A stretch of DNA of 53,852 nucleotides from Verrucomicrobiota bacterium (GTDB taxonomy: Bacteria > Verrucomicrobiota > Verrucomicrobiia > Opitutales > Opitutaceae), in contig VHCI01000008.1 in assembly GCA_016871775.1 (NCBI GenBank), forward strand, positions 1-53,852. The letters run 5' to 3'. Numbering within the stretch: the stretch's first letter is position 1; each line of letters opens with the position of its first letter. The notes beneath the pieces are model-generated. The model saw only the letters and a program-made list of their open reading frames with translations. It did not search any database and was not told the origin of the DNA. Below, in pieces: positions 1 through 8,842 of this stretch. Both the position numbers and the translations under genes were made by a program.

Positions 1-1
1 C

Positions 2-232
2 ATCGGGATGATCCCGATTCTCCTTGGGCTCGGCTGGTGGCTCCTGCGCCTCGCCCGCAGCTACTTTTGGGAAAATGCGTTCAGCGCGACCACCGTCCTG
101 GGCCTCCTCTTGGTCGCCGCCCACTCTTGGTTCGATTTCCCCTTCCAGTGCCCGGCGATCCTCATAACTTGGTGCGCGCTCTGGCCGGCCGTCACGCTCT
201 GGACCCAATACGAGGAGCAGGGATCGCGCTGA
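2..232 (+). CDS. C-terminal end of an O-antigen ligase-like polytopic membrane protein (partial)
   Basis: The reading frame is open from the first bases of the window to a TGA at 230-232, so only the last 76 or so residues are present. They are strongly hydrophobic, with two probable membrane segments around 'ILLGLGWWLLRL' and 'TTVLGLLLVAAHSW'. The stretch 'AHSWFDFPFQCPAI' resembles the 'H-S-x-x-D-F-P-x-Q-x-P-A' element near the end of O-antigen ligase/polymerase (Wzy/WaaL-type) proteins. The role would be polymerising or ligating surface polysaccharide at the inner membrane. The rest of the gene lies outside the window, so the family call is tentative. Confidence 0.55.
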   Translation: MGMIPILLGLGWWLLRLARSYFWENAFSATTVLGLLLVAAHSWFDFPFQCPAILITWCALWPAVTLWTQYEEQGSR

Positions 233-256
233 CCAACGCGCTCCCATTCGCTGGAG

Positions 257-1519
257 CTACTCACCCGGCATAAACCGAGCTTCCCCGCGCCAGCGGAAAG
301 CGGAGATGGCCTTGAGATCACGAACCACTAATTCGTCGCCGACGATCGCGAGGTGGGCCCAAGTCTCCTCCTCCGCCACCTTGGCTTGCCCCACGAGCTG
401 GAAGGCCGCCGGATCTGCCTGAATCAGCAACAGTATCCCGCGCTCGTCGAGGGCGAGAATTCGATTCCCCTGCGCCACGAGGCTCGCGTACTTGCCAAAC
501 GGGTCGGAGGTCCAGGTGCGCTCGCCGTCGGAGAGGCGGATACAGGTGAAGCGACCGTTGCCGAGGTGGAGGTAGGCGTGGCCGGCGATGATGACCGGGG
601 ACGACATATAGCCTTGGGCGTTGTTGCTCCAGGCCTCGCGCGCGGTCACCCCGGGCCCGCCCGCCTCGAGGCGGTAGAGCCAGCTCTTGTTCTGGTAACT
701 GCTGGTGAAGATGGCGTCGCCCGCAACGGTCGGGGTGAGGATGTTCATCCCGCGGTAGGAAGGCACCGAGTGCTCCCACAAGACTTTGCCCGTGGAGAGT
801 TCGAGACCGGCCAGCTTCTCGCGAGTCTGAACGACCAGCTGGCGCGTACCGAGCAGGGGGGCGATCACGGGCGAGGAGAAGGCCCCGGCTGACATCATCC
901 CGGACTTGCCCTCGAGCGCGCGCCAAATCACCTGCCCGTCCGCCGCCGCAACCTTCACCACCGAGTTTGCCGCCTGCAGGTAGACCGCGCCCTCATCGAC
1001 CAGCGGGGAGCAGACGAGACCAAAGTCCGGGGCACCCGTGTCGTACCGCGCCGCAAAGTCGATCCGCCACCGCTCGCGCCCGCTGGACGCTTCGAGCGCC
1101 ACGAGCACATCCCGCATCCCGGCCACAAACAGGGACTCGCCGTCGAACGCCGGCGTGGCGCGGATCCAGTCGCCGCGCGACTTGGCGAAGAAAGGCACCG
1201 AGATCGCGCCGGGCCACTCGTGCACCCAGCGCTGCTCACCGGTGCGGCGGTCAAGCGCGCGCACGACCTCGGCCCGCTTGTCGTGCGTCTCGGTCACAAA
1301 GACCAGATCCCGCGATACCAGCGGTCCGGAATATCCGGGTCCGAGCGGCACGCGCCAGAGCCGTTCCAAGGCGGAGTCGCCGAGCTTGGCCGGCCACGGC
1401 GCCCCCTCCACTCGGCCGTCCCGGGCCGGGCCGCGCCACTGAGACCAGGTGTCTGCGGCCGCAGGTAAAGCCAGCAGCGAGAAAATGATGACAAGGCGAG
1501 TGGGGCATTGACGGGTCAT
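257..1519 (-). CDS. Exported PQQ-like beta-propeller protein
   Basis: The protein has 420 residues. It begins with a signal peptide (hydrophobic 'IIFSLLALPAAA'), then 'WSQWRGPARDGR', the usual opening of planctomycete/verrucomicrobial PQQ-like proteins. Repeated blades follow, with patterns such as 'RRTGEQRWVHEW', 'SGRERWRIDF', 'DGQVIWRA' and 'TGKVLWEHS' (the A-x-D-x-x-T-G-x-x-x-W type repeat). The fold is a beta-propeller resembling BamB and quinoprotein dehydrogenases. No dehydrogenase catalytic site is evident, so a periplasmic scaffold or binding role is more likely than an enzyme. It is divergent from the sulfatase gene and converges with the membrane-protein fragment at the window edge. 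Confidence 0.8.
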   Translation of the reverse strand: MTRQCPTRLVIIFSLLALPAAADTWSQWRGPARDGRVEGAPWPAKLGDSALERLWRVPLGPGYSGPLVSRDLVFVTETHDKRAEVVRALDRRTGEQRWVHEWPGAISVPFFAKSRGDWIRATPAFDGESLFVAGMRDVLVALEASSGRERWRIDFAARYDTGAPDFGLVCSPLVDEGAVYLQAANSVVKVAAADGQVIWRALEGKSGMMSAGAFSSPVIAPLLGTRQLVVQTREKLAGLELSTGKVLWEHSVPSYRGMNILTPTVAGDAIFTSSYQNKSWLYRLEAGGPGVTAREAWSNNAQGYMSSPVIIAGHAYLHLGNGRFTCIRLSDGERTWTSDPFGKYASLVAQGNRILALDERGILLLIQADPAAFQLVGQAKVAEEETWAHLAIVGDELVVRDLKAISAFRWRGEARFMPGE

Positions 1520-1637
1520 ACCGTAGTATTACGGACCCGATAGGGCGGTGGATGCCACCTACAGGTTCGGACCCTTCGCTGGGCGAGGCCGCGGCTGGAT
1601 TTTCTCCGCGCTTCCCCCCAGCCTGCGACCCACCCCG

Positions 1638-3095
1638 ATGCCCTCCCCGCGCCTTTTGCCCTGCCTTGCGCTGCTCGCCCTCGCCTGCGCGCCCGCCGCG
1701 GCGGCGGCCGCGCGGCCGAACGTCCTCCTGATCGTCGCGGACGACCTCACTCGGACCGCGCTCGGGTCCTACGGCAACCGCATCTGCCGCACGCCGAACC
1801 TGGACCGCCTCGCGGCGTCGGGGCTCCGCTTCACCCGGGCCTATTGCCAGGGCACCTACTGCGGCCCCTCGCGCGCGTCGTTCCTATCCGGCTACTATCC
1901 ACACGCGACAGGCGTCCTCGGCTACACCAGCCCGCGCGCGGCGCTCGGGGAACGCGCGACGTGGCCCCAGCACTTCCGGCAGGCCGGCTACCACACCGCG
2001 CGGATCGGCAAGATCTACCATATGGGCGTGCCGGGCGGCGTGGAGGACCACGGGCCCGGCCGCGACTACAACGGCGCGGACGACCCGGCCTCGTGGACCG
2101 AGCGCTGGAACACGCCGGGGCCCGAGTGGCGCGCGTCCGGGACCGGCGAGACCCTTGAGCGCAACCCCGACGGCACCAAGCCGGTGATGGGCGGGAACAC
2201 CTTTGTCGTGGTCGAGGCGGACGGGGATGATGACGAGCACCACGACGGGAAGGCGGCCGCTCGGGCGGAAGAGTTCCTGCGCGCCCGCCGCGGCCGGCCG
2301 GAGCCTTTTTTCCTCGCCGTCGGTTTCGTCCGCCCGCACGTGCCCTTTGTCGCCCCCCGCAAGTACTTCGCGCCTTACCTGCCCTACGAGAACCTCCCTC
2401 TGCCCCCGAAGGTGCCGGGCGACTGGGACGATCTCCCGAAACCGGGGATCAACTACAAGACGAGCGTGAATATGCAGTTCGACGAGCGCCGGCAGCAGAA
2501 GGCGGTCGGGGGCTATTACGCGAGCGTCTCCTTTATGGACGCGCAGGTGGGCCGCGTGCTGGCCGCGCTCGAGGCGTCGGGACTGGCGGACGACACGATC
2601 GTAATCTTCACCAGCGACCACGGTTTCCACCTCGGCGAACACGATTTCTGGGCGAAGGTCAGCCTGCTGGAGGAATCCGCGCAGGTGCCGCTGCTGGTGC
2701 GCGTCCCGGGTCGGCAACCAGGCGTACGGGATGCCATCGTGGAGCTCGTGGACCTGTTCCCGACCACCGCCGCGATCTGCGGCCTGCCGGTGCCCGCGCG
2801 GCTGCAGGGGCGCGACCTCGCGCCAGTGCTCGCGGATCCCGGCGCGCGCGTGCGCGACACCGCGTTCAGCGTGGCACCCTCGACCAAGGGGTTCCTGCTC
2901 CGCGACGACCGCTTCGCGTTCATCCAGTATCAGGAGGACGCGGCGGCCGGGGTCGAGTTGTACGATCTGGCCGCCGACCCCGGGCAGTACACCAACCTGG
3001 CGCGCCGGCCGGAACACGCCGCCACCGTGGCCGGCTACCGGGAACGGTTGACCGCTACCTTGCGGTCCGTGCGGAACAACGACCTCGGCCGCTAA
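1638..3095 (+). CDS. Exported type I sulfatase, iduronate-2-sulfatase-like
   Basis: The protein has 485 residues from the ATG at 1638, which places a clean signal peptide ('LLPCLALLALACAPAAAAA') at the N-terminus; an upstream in-frame start at 1548 would bury it. Sulfatase landmarks are visible: metal-binding 'VADD' (D35, D36), the formylglycine motif C-G-P-S-R with C75 as the residue to be oxidised, and 'SDHGFHLGEH' near residue 345. 'VGFVRPHVPFVAP' and 'LPPKVPGDWDDLP' are typical of iduronate-2-sulfatase-like S1 sulfatases. It probably removes sulfate from an imported or surface polysaccharide in the periplasm. It needs a formylglycine-generating enzyme, which is not in this window. It converges with a TonB-dependent receptor gene. 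Confidence 0.88.
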   Translation: MPSPRLLPCLALLALACAPAAAAAARPNVLLIVADDLTRTALGSYGNRICRTPNLDRLAASGLRFTRAYCQGTYCGPSRASFLSGYYPHATGVLGYTSPRAALGERATWPQHFRQAGYHTARIGKIYHMGVPGGVEDHGPGRDYNGADDPASWTERWNTPGPEWRASGTGETLERNPDGTKPVMGGNTFVVVEADGDDDEHHDGKAAARAEEFLRARRGRPEPFFLAVGFVRPHVPFVAPRKYFAPYLPYENLPLPPKVPGDWDDLPKPGINYKTSVNMQFDERRQQKAVGGYYASVSFMDAQVGRVLAALEASGLADDTIVIFTSDHGFHLGEHDFWAKVSLLEESAQVPLLVRVPGRQPGVRDAIVELVDLFPTTAAICGLPVPARLQGRDLAPVLADPGARVRDTAFSVAPSTKGFLLRDDRFAFIQYQEDAAAGVELYDLAADPGQYTNLARRPEHAATVAGYRERLTATLRSVRNNDLGR

Positions 3096-3098
3096 GCG

Positions 3099-3127
3099 GG
3101 GCGGCGGGACCGGGAGGGCCGCCGCCC
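3099..3127. terminator. Possible bidirectional hairpin between convergent genes
   Basis: A 9-bp perfect GC stem (GGGCGGCGG at 3099-3107 with CCGCCGCCC at 3119-3127) and an 11-base loop lie in the 45-base gap between the sulfatase stop and the TonB-receptor stop. There is no U-tract on either side. Position favours a transcription end for both genes; the absence of a U-run and the high background GC limit confidence. Confidence 0.35.
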
Positions 3128-3140
3128 GGAGCCGCCGCGG

Positions 3141-6131
3141 TCAGAAGCTCACCGTCGTGGTCACGCCCAGCTTTCGTGGGGCGTTGAGCCACTGGGCGTA
3201 GCGAAGCGTGCCGTTGGTCGAGCGGATGAGGTACATCACCTCGTTCGCGTCGAGCAGGTTGGAAACGTTGATCTGGAGCGTCGTCCGGACCTTTCCGTAG
3301 GGCTTCAACCGGTAAAGTGCGAACAGGTCGTGAAGCATCCGATTGGGGAAGTAGTACATCTTTCGCCGGTTCCCGTCGGCGGCGTCATTGTACATATAAC
3401 CCCGGTGCTTCTCGCGCAGGCTGCTGCTAAGGCCGACTACGAGGCCGCGCAGCGGGCCCCGGTCGAACTGGAAGCGGTTGATCAGGCTGTAGCTGCGCTC
3501 GGCGTAGCCAATGGTACGCTCGCCCGCCTTGCGCACGATGAGGGTGCCGCCGGAGGGCGAGACGAACCCGAGCTGGTGCTGCGAGACCGGCAGACCGGTG
3601 GCGTTGGTGCCGACCCCAGGCGTGAAGAGGCCGAGCGTCTGCGCGTTGAGGATCTGGCCCGACTCGACGTCGAGCTGCGCGAAGTAGGCGCTGGTGGGAT
3701 CGCGCATCATCGCCAGCGAGAGGGGCAACGGCGTCGAGGCCGGATCGCGGGGATCCGAGGGCACCAAAAGGGGCGTGATCGCCCCGCCTGCGGTGGCGCG
3801 GACGCCGACGACCGTCTGCCCGCCGACGGTGGTGGTGTTAAACTGGTCGTTATAGAATTGCGGCAGGACCACATCGCTGCGCTCGCTGCCGTTGGCGGAG
3901 GCGAAGTTGACCCGCACCTCCCAGCCGCGCAGCGGGCGCGAGGAGAGGGTGAGGTTGTAGCCGTCGGAGGTGCGGCTGTAGGTGTAGGCGCCGCCCCCGT
4001 TGCGGCCGTTGATGCCGTTGGGGTCGACGTCGTTCTGCGCCCCGCCGAGGCCGGCGGTGAAGTTCTGCGCCTCCGAGACGTAGTAGTTCAGGTTGCCGGA
4101 GATCCGGTTCTCCCAGAGCCCGAATTTGAGGCCCACGTCGCGGCTCACGCCCTTGCCCGCGGGCAGCGGCTGGTTGTAGATGTCGCGGGTGGTGTCGAAA
4201 TTGATCTTCCCATTGGTTGAGTAGTTGAGGGACACGCGGACACCCCTGAGCGGAGTGTCGATCACGGCGCCGGTGGTGAGGCTGTCGTAGGTGATCGGCC
4301 CGCGGCGCAGGCCGGTGTTGGTGCGGAACGCACTCGCCTCTTCGGCCCGGTAGCCCGCCATGGTGTCGATGCGCCCCTTCCACCACTCGCTGAACAGGCT
4401 GAAGCCGTAGCTGCGCTCGTTGGTGTCGTCGTGGTAGTACCCGGTGATGGTGCTCTGACCGGTGTTGGCATTGATGGGACCCGAGAGCCCGAGGGGGTTG
4501 TTGCGGGTCGGGGGCACGGCGCCGGCATAGACCTGCGGCTGGTAGACGTAGGTCTTGCCGTTGGGGTGGACGAGCGAGGTGAACGGCCACTGCTGGCCGC
4601 CAATGACTTCCTTGGGGAAGATCGGCATCCAGACGGCGGGCAGGGTGATGCGCCCGGACTCGGTGGTGTTGATCTGGGCGGGATTCTGGATCACCCGGCC
4701 GGCGGCGTCCGCCTCGTAGAAGCGCCAGGGCTCCTGGTTGACCCACGACTGCATATCCTGGGAGAAAACGCTGGCCTGGTGGCGGCCCCAGCGGCCGAGG
4801 TTCTTCTGATAAGCCAGCGCCGCCCGGTAGCCGCGGGCGCCGGTATGGAAAGGCGCCGCGTTCATCGAGGTGGTGAAGGCCCACTGCGTCCCCACCAGGC
4901 CCGTCAACGGGTCCACGTACGCGTTGCCCGGGGCGCCGGGCGCGTAGACGGTGGTGCTGTTGGCGCGCAGCGGGTCGTTGATGCGCGCGTCGTGACCATA
5001 GCGCACCTGCAGCGCCAGCCCCTCGGCCAAAGTCGCCTCCGCGACGACCGACTTGATCCCGTTCTTGTAGGCATCGCGGTGGAACGGACCGATCGCGGAA
5101 TCGACCTTGGTCAGGTCAAAGGTACCGCCGGTGAGTTCGCGGACATTCGGGAACGCCACGAGGTAACGGGAGCTCTGGCCGTCCACCCGCTCGCCCGTGG
5201 GCAGCAGCAGGTTGAGGGGCGCGCGCACGGTCACCGCTTGGGCGAAGATCGTGTCGCGGGTGAAGTGGCGCCACTCGCCGCGGATCTGCAGGCGCCGCCA
5301 TGGCTGCAGGGTGAGCGCGAGGTGCAGGCCCTCGTTGATCTGGCGCGTCCCGGGCCGGAAGTAGCGGGTGTCACCGCGCACGGCGTTGATCCGGTAACCC
5401 CAGGTCCGGTAGCCGGCGCCGGCATCCAGCGTGAAGCGTCGCGTGCCCTCGGAGTCCCCGGTCGCCGCGAAGGTCACGCGGGGGCCGCGGTTGGCGTAGG
5501 CACGCTTGGAGGCGCTGGTGACCACGCCGCCGGCGTCACCGGAACCGAAGAGTAGGGAATTGGAGCCGCCGATGGCCTCGACGCGCTCGATGTCGAAGGA
5601 ATCGAGCAGGGTGGTGTCGGAGCGCAGGAAGCCGTCGCGGCGGGGGTTGTTGATCTGCAGGCCCCGCATCGTCATGCTCTTGGGGTCCTGCCGGTCGCCC
5701 TCGAGGTCGCCCCGCACATCCTCGCTGCCGCCGCCGATGATGGCCGAGCCGAGGCCGCCGAGCTTCGAGAGCATCTCGGTCATATCGACCACGCCCATCT
5801 CGTCCATCAGCTGCCGGTTAAATACCTTGGCGTCGAGGGGCGTCTTGCCGAGGGGGGTGTTGGTGCCGGTGATAGAGTTGGTGTTGGTCGCCTCGTAGGT
5901 GTCGAAGGCGTCGGCCGAGACCTCGAAGGGGGTGAGGGTGACGGCGCCGGAAGCGAGGGCGTCGTCGCGGGACTTGGCCGCCAGTTCCGTCGCATCGAGG
6001 CGGCCGTCGCGGTTGCGGTCGTAGCGGGCGAGGTCGCCCGGCGTGGGGGCGGCGGGCTCGCCGGCGAAGGCGGGGCCCGGCAGCGCGGCCAGGGCGAGGC
6101 CCAGGGGCAGGAGACGGAGCGAGGGTTGCAT
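3141..6131 (-). CDS. TonB-dependent outer-membrane receptor with an N-terminal EF-hand loop
   Basis: The 996-residue protein starts at the ATG ending at 6131, just before a signal peptide ('LLPLGLALAALPGPAFA'); a longer in-frame start at 6290 would precede this with low-complexity sequence. After the signal, residues 38-49 form a canonical EF-hand loop (D-x-N-x-D-G-x-x-D-x-x-E). A TonB-box-like 'VTLTPFEVSA' (63-72), a plug domain with 'GSNSLLFGSGDAGGVV', and a long beta-barrel follow. The protein ends in phenylalanine ('TTVSF'), as expected for barrel insertion. It would import a large ligand across the outer membrane using TonB energy. The neighbouring sulfatase suggests a sulfated glycan, but that is inference. 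Confidence 0.9.
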   Translation of the reverse strand: MQPSLRLLPLGLALAALPGPAFAGEPAAPTPGDLARYDRNRDGRLDATELAAKSRDDALASGAVTLTPFEVSADAFDTYEATNTNSITGTNTPLGKTPLDAKVFNRQLMDEMGVVDMTEMLSKLGGLGSAIIGGGSEDVRGDLEGDRQDPKSMTMRGLQINNPRRDGFLRSDTTLLDSFDIERVEAIGGSNSLLFGSGDAGGVVTSASKRAYANRGPRVTFAATGDSEGTRRFTLDAGAGYRTWGYRINAVRGDTRYFRPGTRQINEGLHLALTLQPWRRLQIRGEWRHFTRDTIFAQAVTVRAPLNLLLPTGERVDGQSSRYLVAFPNVRELTGGTFDLTKVDSAIGPFHRDAYKNGIKSVVAEATLAEGLALQVRYGHDARINDPLRANSTTVYAPGAPGNAYVDPLTGLVGTQWAFTTSMNAAPFHTGARGYRAALAYQKNLGRWGRHQASVFSQDMQSWVNQEPWRFYEADAAGRVIQNPAQINTTESGRITLPAVWMPIFPKEVIGGQQWPFTSLVHPNGKTYVYQPQVYAGAVPPTRNNPLGLSGPINANTGQSTITGYYHDDTNERSYGFSLFSEWWKGRIDTMAGYRAEEASAFRTNTGLRRGPITYDSLTTGAVIDTPLRGVRVSLNYSTNGKINFDTTRDIYNQPLPAGKGVSRDVGLKFGLWENRISGNLNYYVSEAQNFTAGLGGAQNDVDPNGINGRNGGGAYTYSRTSDGYNLTLSSRPLRGWEVRVNFASANGSERSDVVLPQFYNDQFNTTTVGGQTVVGVRATAGGAITPLLVPSDPRDPASTPLPLSLAMMRDPTSAYFAQLDVESGQILNAQTLGLFTPGVGTNATGLPVSQHQLGFVSPSGGTLIVRKAGERTIGYAERSYSLINRFQFDRGPLRGLVVGLSSSLREKHRGYMYNDAADGNRRKMYYFPNRMLHDLFALYRLKPYGKVRTTLQINVSNLLDANEVMYLIRSTNGTLRYAQWLNAPRKLGVTTTVSF

Positions 6132-6306
6132 CGGCAGGTAAGGTGAAACTCGCGCCGCGGACGGCGGCGGACGGGGATGGAAGAAGACTCGGGGGCCCGG
6201 GCCGCGGATGGCAACTGGGTTTTGCGGCGGACCGTCCGAAGGATCGTCACGCGGGCCCCGCGGAGGTTGACTCGGGGCGCGCCAGCCCAACCCTCCGCTC
6301 CGGATC

Positions 6307-6383
6307 CGGGGTGTAGCTTAGCCTGGTAGAGCGCCTGGTTTGGGACCAGGAGGTCGCAGGTTCGAATCCTGTCGCCCCGACCA
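6307..6383 (+). tRNA. tRNA-Pro (anticodon UGG)
   Basis: The 77-base gene folds as a full cloverleaf. The acceptor arm is CGGGGTG paired with CGCCCCG, with one G-T pair, then discriminator A and an encoded CCA at 6381-6383. The D-arm contains 'TAGCTTAGCCTGGTAGAGC'. The anticodon stem is CCTGG/CCAGG around the loop TTTGGGA, giving anticodon TGG. The T-arm contains the invariant 'GGTTCGAATCC'. It stands between the TonB-receptor start and the enolase-superfamily gene. Confidence 0.97.
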
Positions 6384-6396
6384 ATCCGCTGCGGAG

Positions 6397-7521
6397 TCAG
6401 GAGGATTCCGCCGCGGCGAGTTTCGCGGGATCCACCTCAACGCCCAGCCCTGGCCCCGCCGGCACCAGCGCCTGGTCCCCGCGCACCTCCAGCGGCCGCG
6501 CCAAAATACTCCCCGCGAGGAACTGCGGGGCATTCAGGGCCGCCGGCCGCTCCAGCCCATACGCCCCGAACAGCTGCAGGCACGCCGCGAAGGCCAGGTC
6601 CGGATCGGTCAGGCCGCTCGCGAAGAACAGCAGCCCGTGCTGCTCCATATATTCGAGGATGCGCCGCGCCTCGGTCAGGCCGCCGCACCGCGAGACCTTC
6701 ATCGCCACCCCGTCCAGCAGGCCCAGCTCGTGGAACGCCCGCAGGTCCGCCAAGGCGACGATGGCCTCGTCCATCAGGATCGGCAGCGCCCGCTGCTCCC
6801 GGAGCCGCTGGTAACCCGACAGGTCGTTCGCCGGCAGCGGCTGCTCCAGCGCCGCCACGCCCAGGTCCGCCAGCCGCCCCGCGACGCGCCGCGCCGTGTC
6901 CACGTCGTAGCCCCCGTTCGCGTCCGCCCACACGAACGCCCCCGGCGCCGCGCGGCGCACCTCCGCCGCGACCGCCACATCCGCCGCCGGGTCGCGGCCC
7001 ACCTTTAGGTTGAAATGCCGGAAACCCCGTTCGCCCGCCGCCGCCACCGCCGCCGCCGCCTCCGCCGGACCCGCGGCATCCACGGTCCAACTCAGGGTCA
7101 CCGCGCCCCCCCCCCCCCCCCCCCCCGGCGCCGCCACCGAGCGCCCCGCCCGGCGACCCGCCAGGTCCAGCAACGCCAAGTCGATCGCCGCCTTCGCGAT
7201 CGGTTGCCCGGTCGAGAATCCGGGCGCGATCACCCGCCGCAACAGGGCCTCGATCCCCGCGAAATCCTCCGGATCCCACCCGACCAGCGCCGGGCCAAGA
7301 TGCCGGTCGAGCGTGGTGCGCACGGTCTCCACGGTCTCGTAACTCCAGGTCGGCGAAGGCACCGCCTGACCCCAGCCGCAAAGGCCGTCCTCCGCCGTCA
7401 GCCGCAGCACCACGGTGTCGCGCGTCGGCCCCCTCCCACCCCGGGACGGAAGGTACTTGAACGCCCCGGTGACCGGATAACGCGCGAGGAAGGTCTCGAC
7501 GGCAACGAGGGGAGCGGACAT
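6397..7521 (-). CDS. Mandelate racemase/muconate-lactonizing (enolase superfamily) enzyme
   Basis: The 374-residue protein has an N-terminal capping domain (1-130) and a TIM barrel. Metal ligands are recognisable as D200 in 'WADANGG', E226 in 'EQPLP' and D251 in 'MDE'; a catalytic lysine, K275, is in 'AMKVSR'. In the usual K-x-K pair only the second lysine (K173) is present; the first position is N171, so the reaction cannot be assigned. Members abstract a proton next to a carboxylate (sugar-acid dehydratases, dipeptide epimerases, cycloisomerases). Residues 133-139 are seven glycines encoded by a 21-base homopolymer, at the usual 'LLGG' junction between domains. The gene follows tRNA-Pro on the opposite strand. 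Confidence 0.8.
   Translation of the reverse strand: MSAPLVAVETFLARYPVTGAFKYLPSRGGRGPTRDTVVLRLTAEDGLCGWGQAVPSPTWSYETVETVRTTLDRHLGPALVGWDPEDFAGIEALLRRVIAPGFSTGQPIAKAAIDLALLDLAGRRAGRSVAAPGGGGGGGAVTLSWTVDAAGPAEAAAAVAAAGERGFRHFNLKVGRDPAADVAVAAEVRRAAPGAFVWADANGGYDVDTARRVAGRLADLGVAALEQPLPANDLSGYQRLREQRALPILMDEAIVALADLRAFHELGLLDGVAMKVSRCGGLTEARRILEYMEQHGLLFFASGLTDPDLAFAACLQLFGAYGLERPAALNAPQFLAGSILARPLEVRGDQALVPAGPGLGVEVDPAKLAAAESS
7106..7126. repeat. 21-base C/G homopolymer inside a coding gene
   Basis: An uninterrupted run of 21 C on the + strand lies inside the enolase-superfamily gene, which reads it as glycine codons. A change in length other than a multiple of three would shift the frame of the C-terminal catalytic barrel. 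Such tracts are prone to slippage and also to sequencing error. Confidence 0.95.
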
Positions 7522-7642
7522 CGGAAAAACCCCGGCAGCCTGCGGGCGCCGCCCCGCGCTGGCAAACCTGGACTCCTCCGGTGATCCCCCTTCACGCCAA
7601 CCTCGCCCTTCGAACTCTGGTCCCGCCCCTACGCGGACCCTT

Positions 7643-8836
7643 TCAGCGCTCGCGCTCCGCCCGGGCCAGCCGCGCGTTGAACACGGCGATCAGCTCCAGG
7701 TGCTCTGGCGCCTCGGAACCGTCGTGGTGCAGCAAACCGGAGCCGAAGGGCGGCCGCTCAGCCGGGCCATCCCGCCAACGCCCCCAGCAATAGCCCACCG
7801 CCGCCGGATGGGCGGCTAGCCGGTCCAACGCCGTGCGCGCCCGGCGCAGCATCCGTTCTACCCCAGTTGCGCGGTCCCGTCTCCCGCCCGGGCGAGCCGC
7901 GCGGAACTCCGGTGCCGACCAACCCACGCCATCTGCCAGAAAAGGATGCGCCGAGTCCAGCGGCGGGGCGGTGCGCCAGCCAAGGAGCGGCAGATCCACC
8001 GCGGGATAAGCGCACTCCGCGGCCACCTCCGGACCCACGCCTTCGCCCAAGGGGCAGCCCAGAATCAGGTGATTGGGGTCCGCCGCGCGGATCGCGGCAG
8101 CCGCGGCCGTAAAGTAGCGCCGCGCGAACTCTCGCGCCCAGCGCTCGGCATCCCGCAGGTACCCCCGCGTGGCGATCCCCTGCTCGGCGCGGGTGAGTTC
8201 GCGCACCCGCTCCCGATGGGCCCAATCCTGCCCCCACGCCCGGGCCACCGCCTCGAGGCGCCCGCCGTGCAGCGCGAGGACAAATTCCCACGCCGCGTGG
8301 AAAGCGGCCGCGGAAGGCTCCTGCGCCAGGCAGAGTTGCAGCAGCGTGGGCCGGCCGGACCGCGATAGTTGGCACCACGCGAGGCCGGCATCCGTCACCC
8401 AACCCACCAATTCGGTCTGGTCGGCCGCCGGTCGGCACACCTCCTCCGCCCACGCGGCCGCCCGCGCCGGCCACGCCAAGTCGAAAACGTCGGGTAGGCG
8501 CAGACCCGGGCCGGTGAGGACCGGTCCCAGGCGGCAAAAATTCACCGCCGCGACATGGGGAAACCCGTCCGCGCGGATCGCTTCGGCCCCGAGGCCAAGG
8601 GCGTTGAAGCCCCAGCCCCGCAGCCGGGCGGCGGCATCCGGCGGTAATGGGCCATCTCCCAACGGCGGACTGGGCTCCACGTGGTGGACCGCCCGCAGGA
8701 AAACCCGCTCGCCCGCAGGATCCAGCAAACGCCAGCGTCCACCCGACCCGCGTTCTAGCCGGAACCATCCCGGCCGCCCCCGCGCCGCAACCGGGCCGCC
8801 CGGGCCCGCCTCACCCGCCAGACCTGGCACCGGCAT
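7643..8836 (-). CDS. Agarase-like glycoside hydrolase TIM-barrel protein, possibly degenerate at the active site
   Basis: The 397-residue protein opens with 'GRWRLLDPAGERVFLRAVHHV', the substrate-entry motif of agarase-like and GH-A-clan barrels ('...DP-x-G-x-x-F...G'). It contains 'YFTAAAAAIRAADPNHLILG', close to the 'Y-x-x-x-x-x-A-I-R-x-x-D-P-N-H-L-x-L-G' strand of GH50-type enzymes. The C-terminal 'VGYCWGRWRD' matches the last strands of the barrel. Where relatives have a 'D-N-E' active-site strand this protein reads 'VTDAGLAW', without the glutamate. No signal peptide is evident. It starts 6 bases after the LapA-like gene stops, so they may be co-transcribed. Either a divergent hydrolase or a sugar-binding relic is possible. 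Confidence 0.55.
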   Translation of the reverse strand: MPVPGLAGEAGPGGPVAARGRPGWFRLERGSGGRWRLLDPAGERVFLRAVHHVEPSPPLGDGPLPPDAAARLRGWGFNALGLGAEAIRADGFPHVAAVNFCRLGPVLTGPGLRLPDVFDLAWPARAAAWAEEVCRPAADQTELVGWVTDAGLAWCQLSRSGRPTLLQLCLAQEPSAAAFHAAWEFVLALHGGRLEAVARAWGQDWAHRERVRELTRAEQGIATRGYLRDAERWAREFARRYFTAAAAAIRAADPNHLILGCPLGEGVGPEVAAECAYPAVDLPLLGWRTAPPLDSAHPFLADGVGWSAPEFRAARPGGRRDRATGVERMLRRARTALDRLAAHPAAVGYCWGRWRDGPAERPPFGSGLLHHDGSEAPEHLELIAVFNARLARAERER

Positions 8837-8842
8837 CCCGCC

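Noticed and set aside
6318-6533. Minus-strand open frame ending in 'SGRQDSNLRPPGPKPGALPG'
   Set aside because: This is the familiar false protein read antisense through a tRNA-Pro gene; it is not a coding region.
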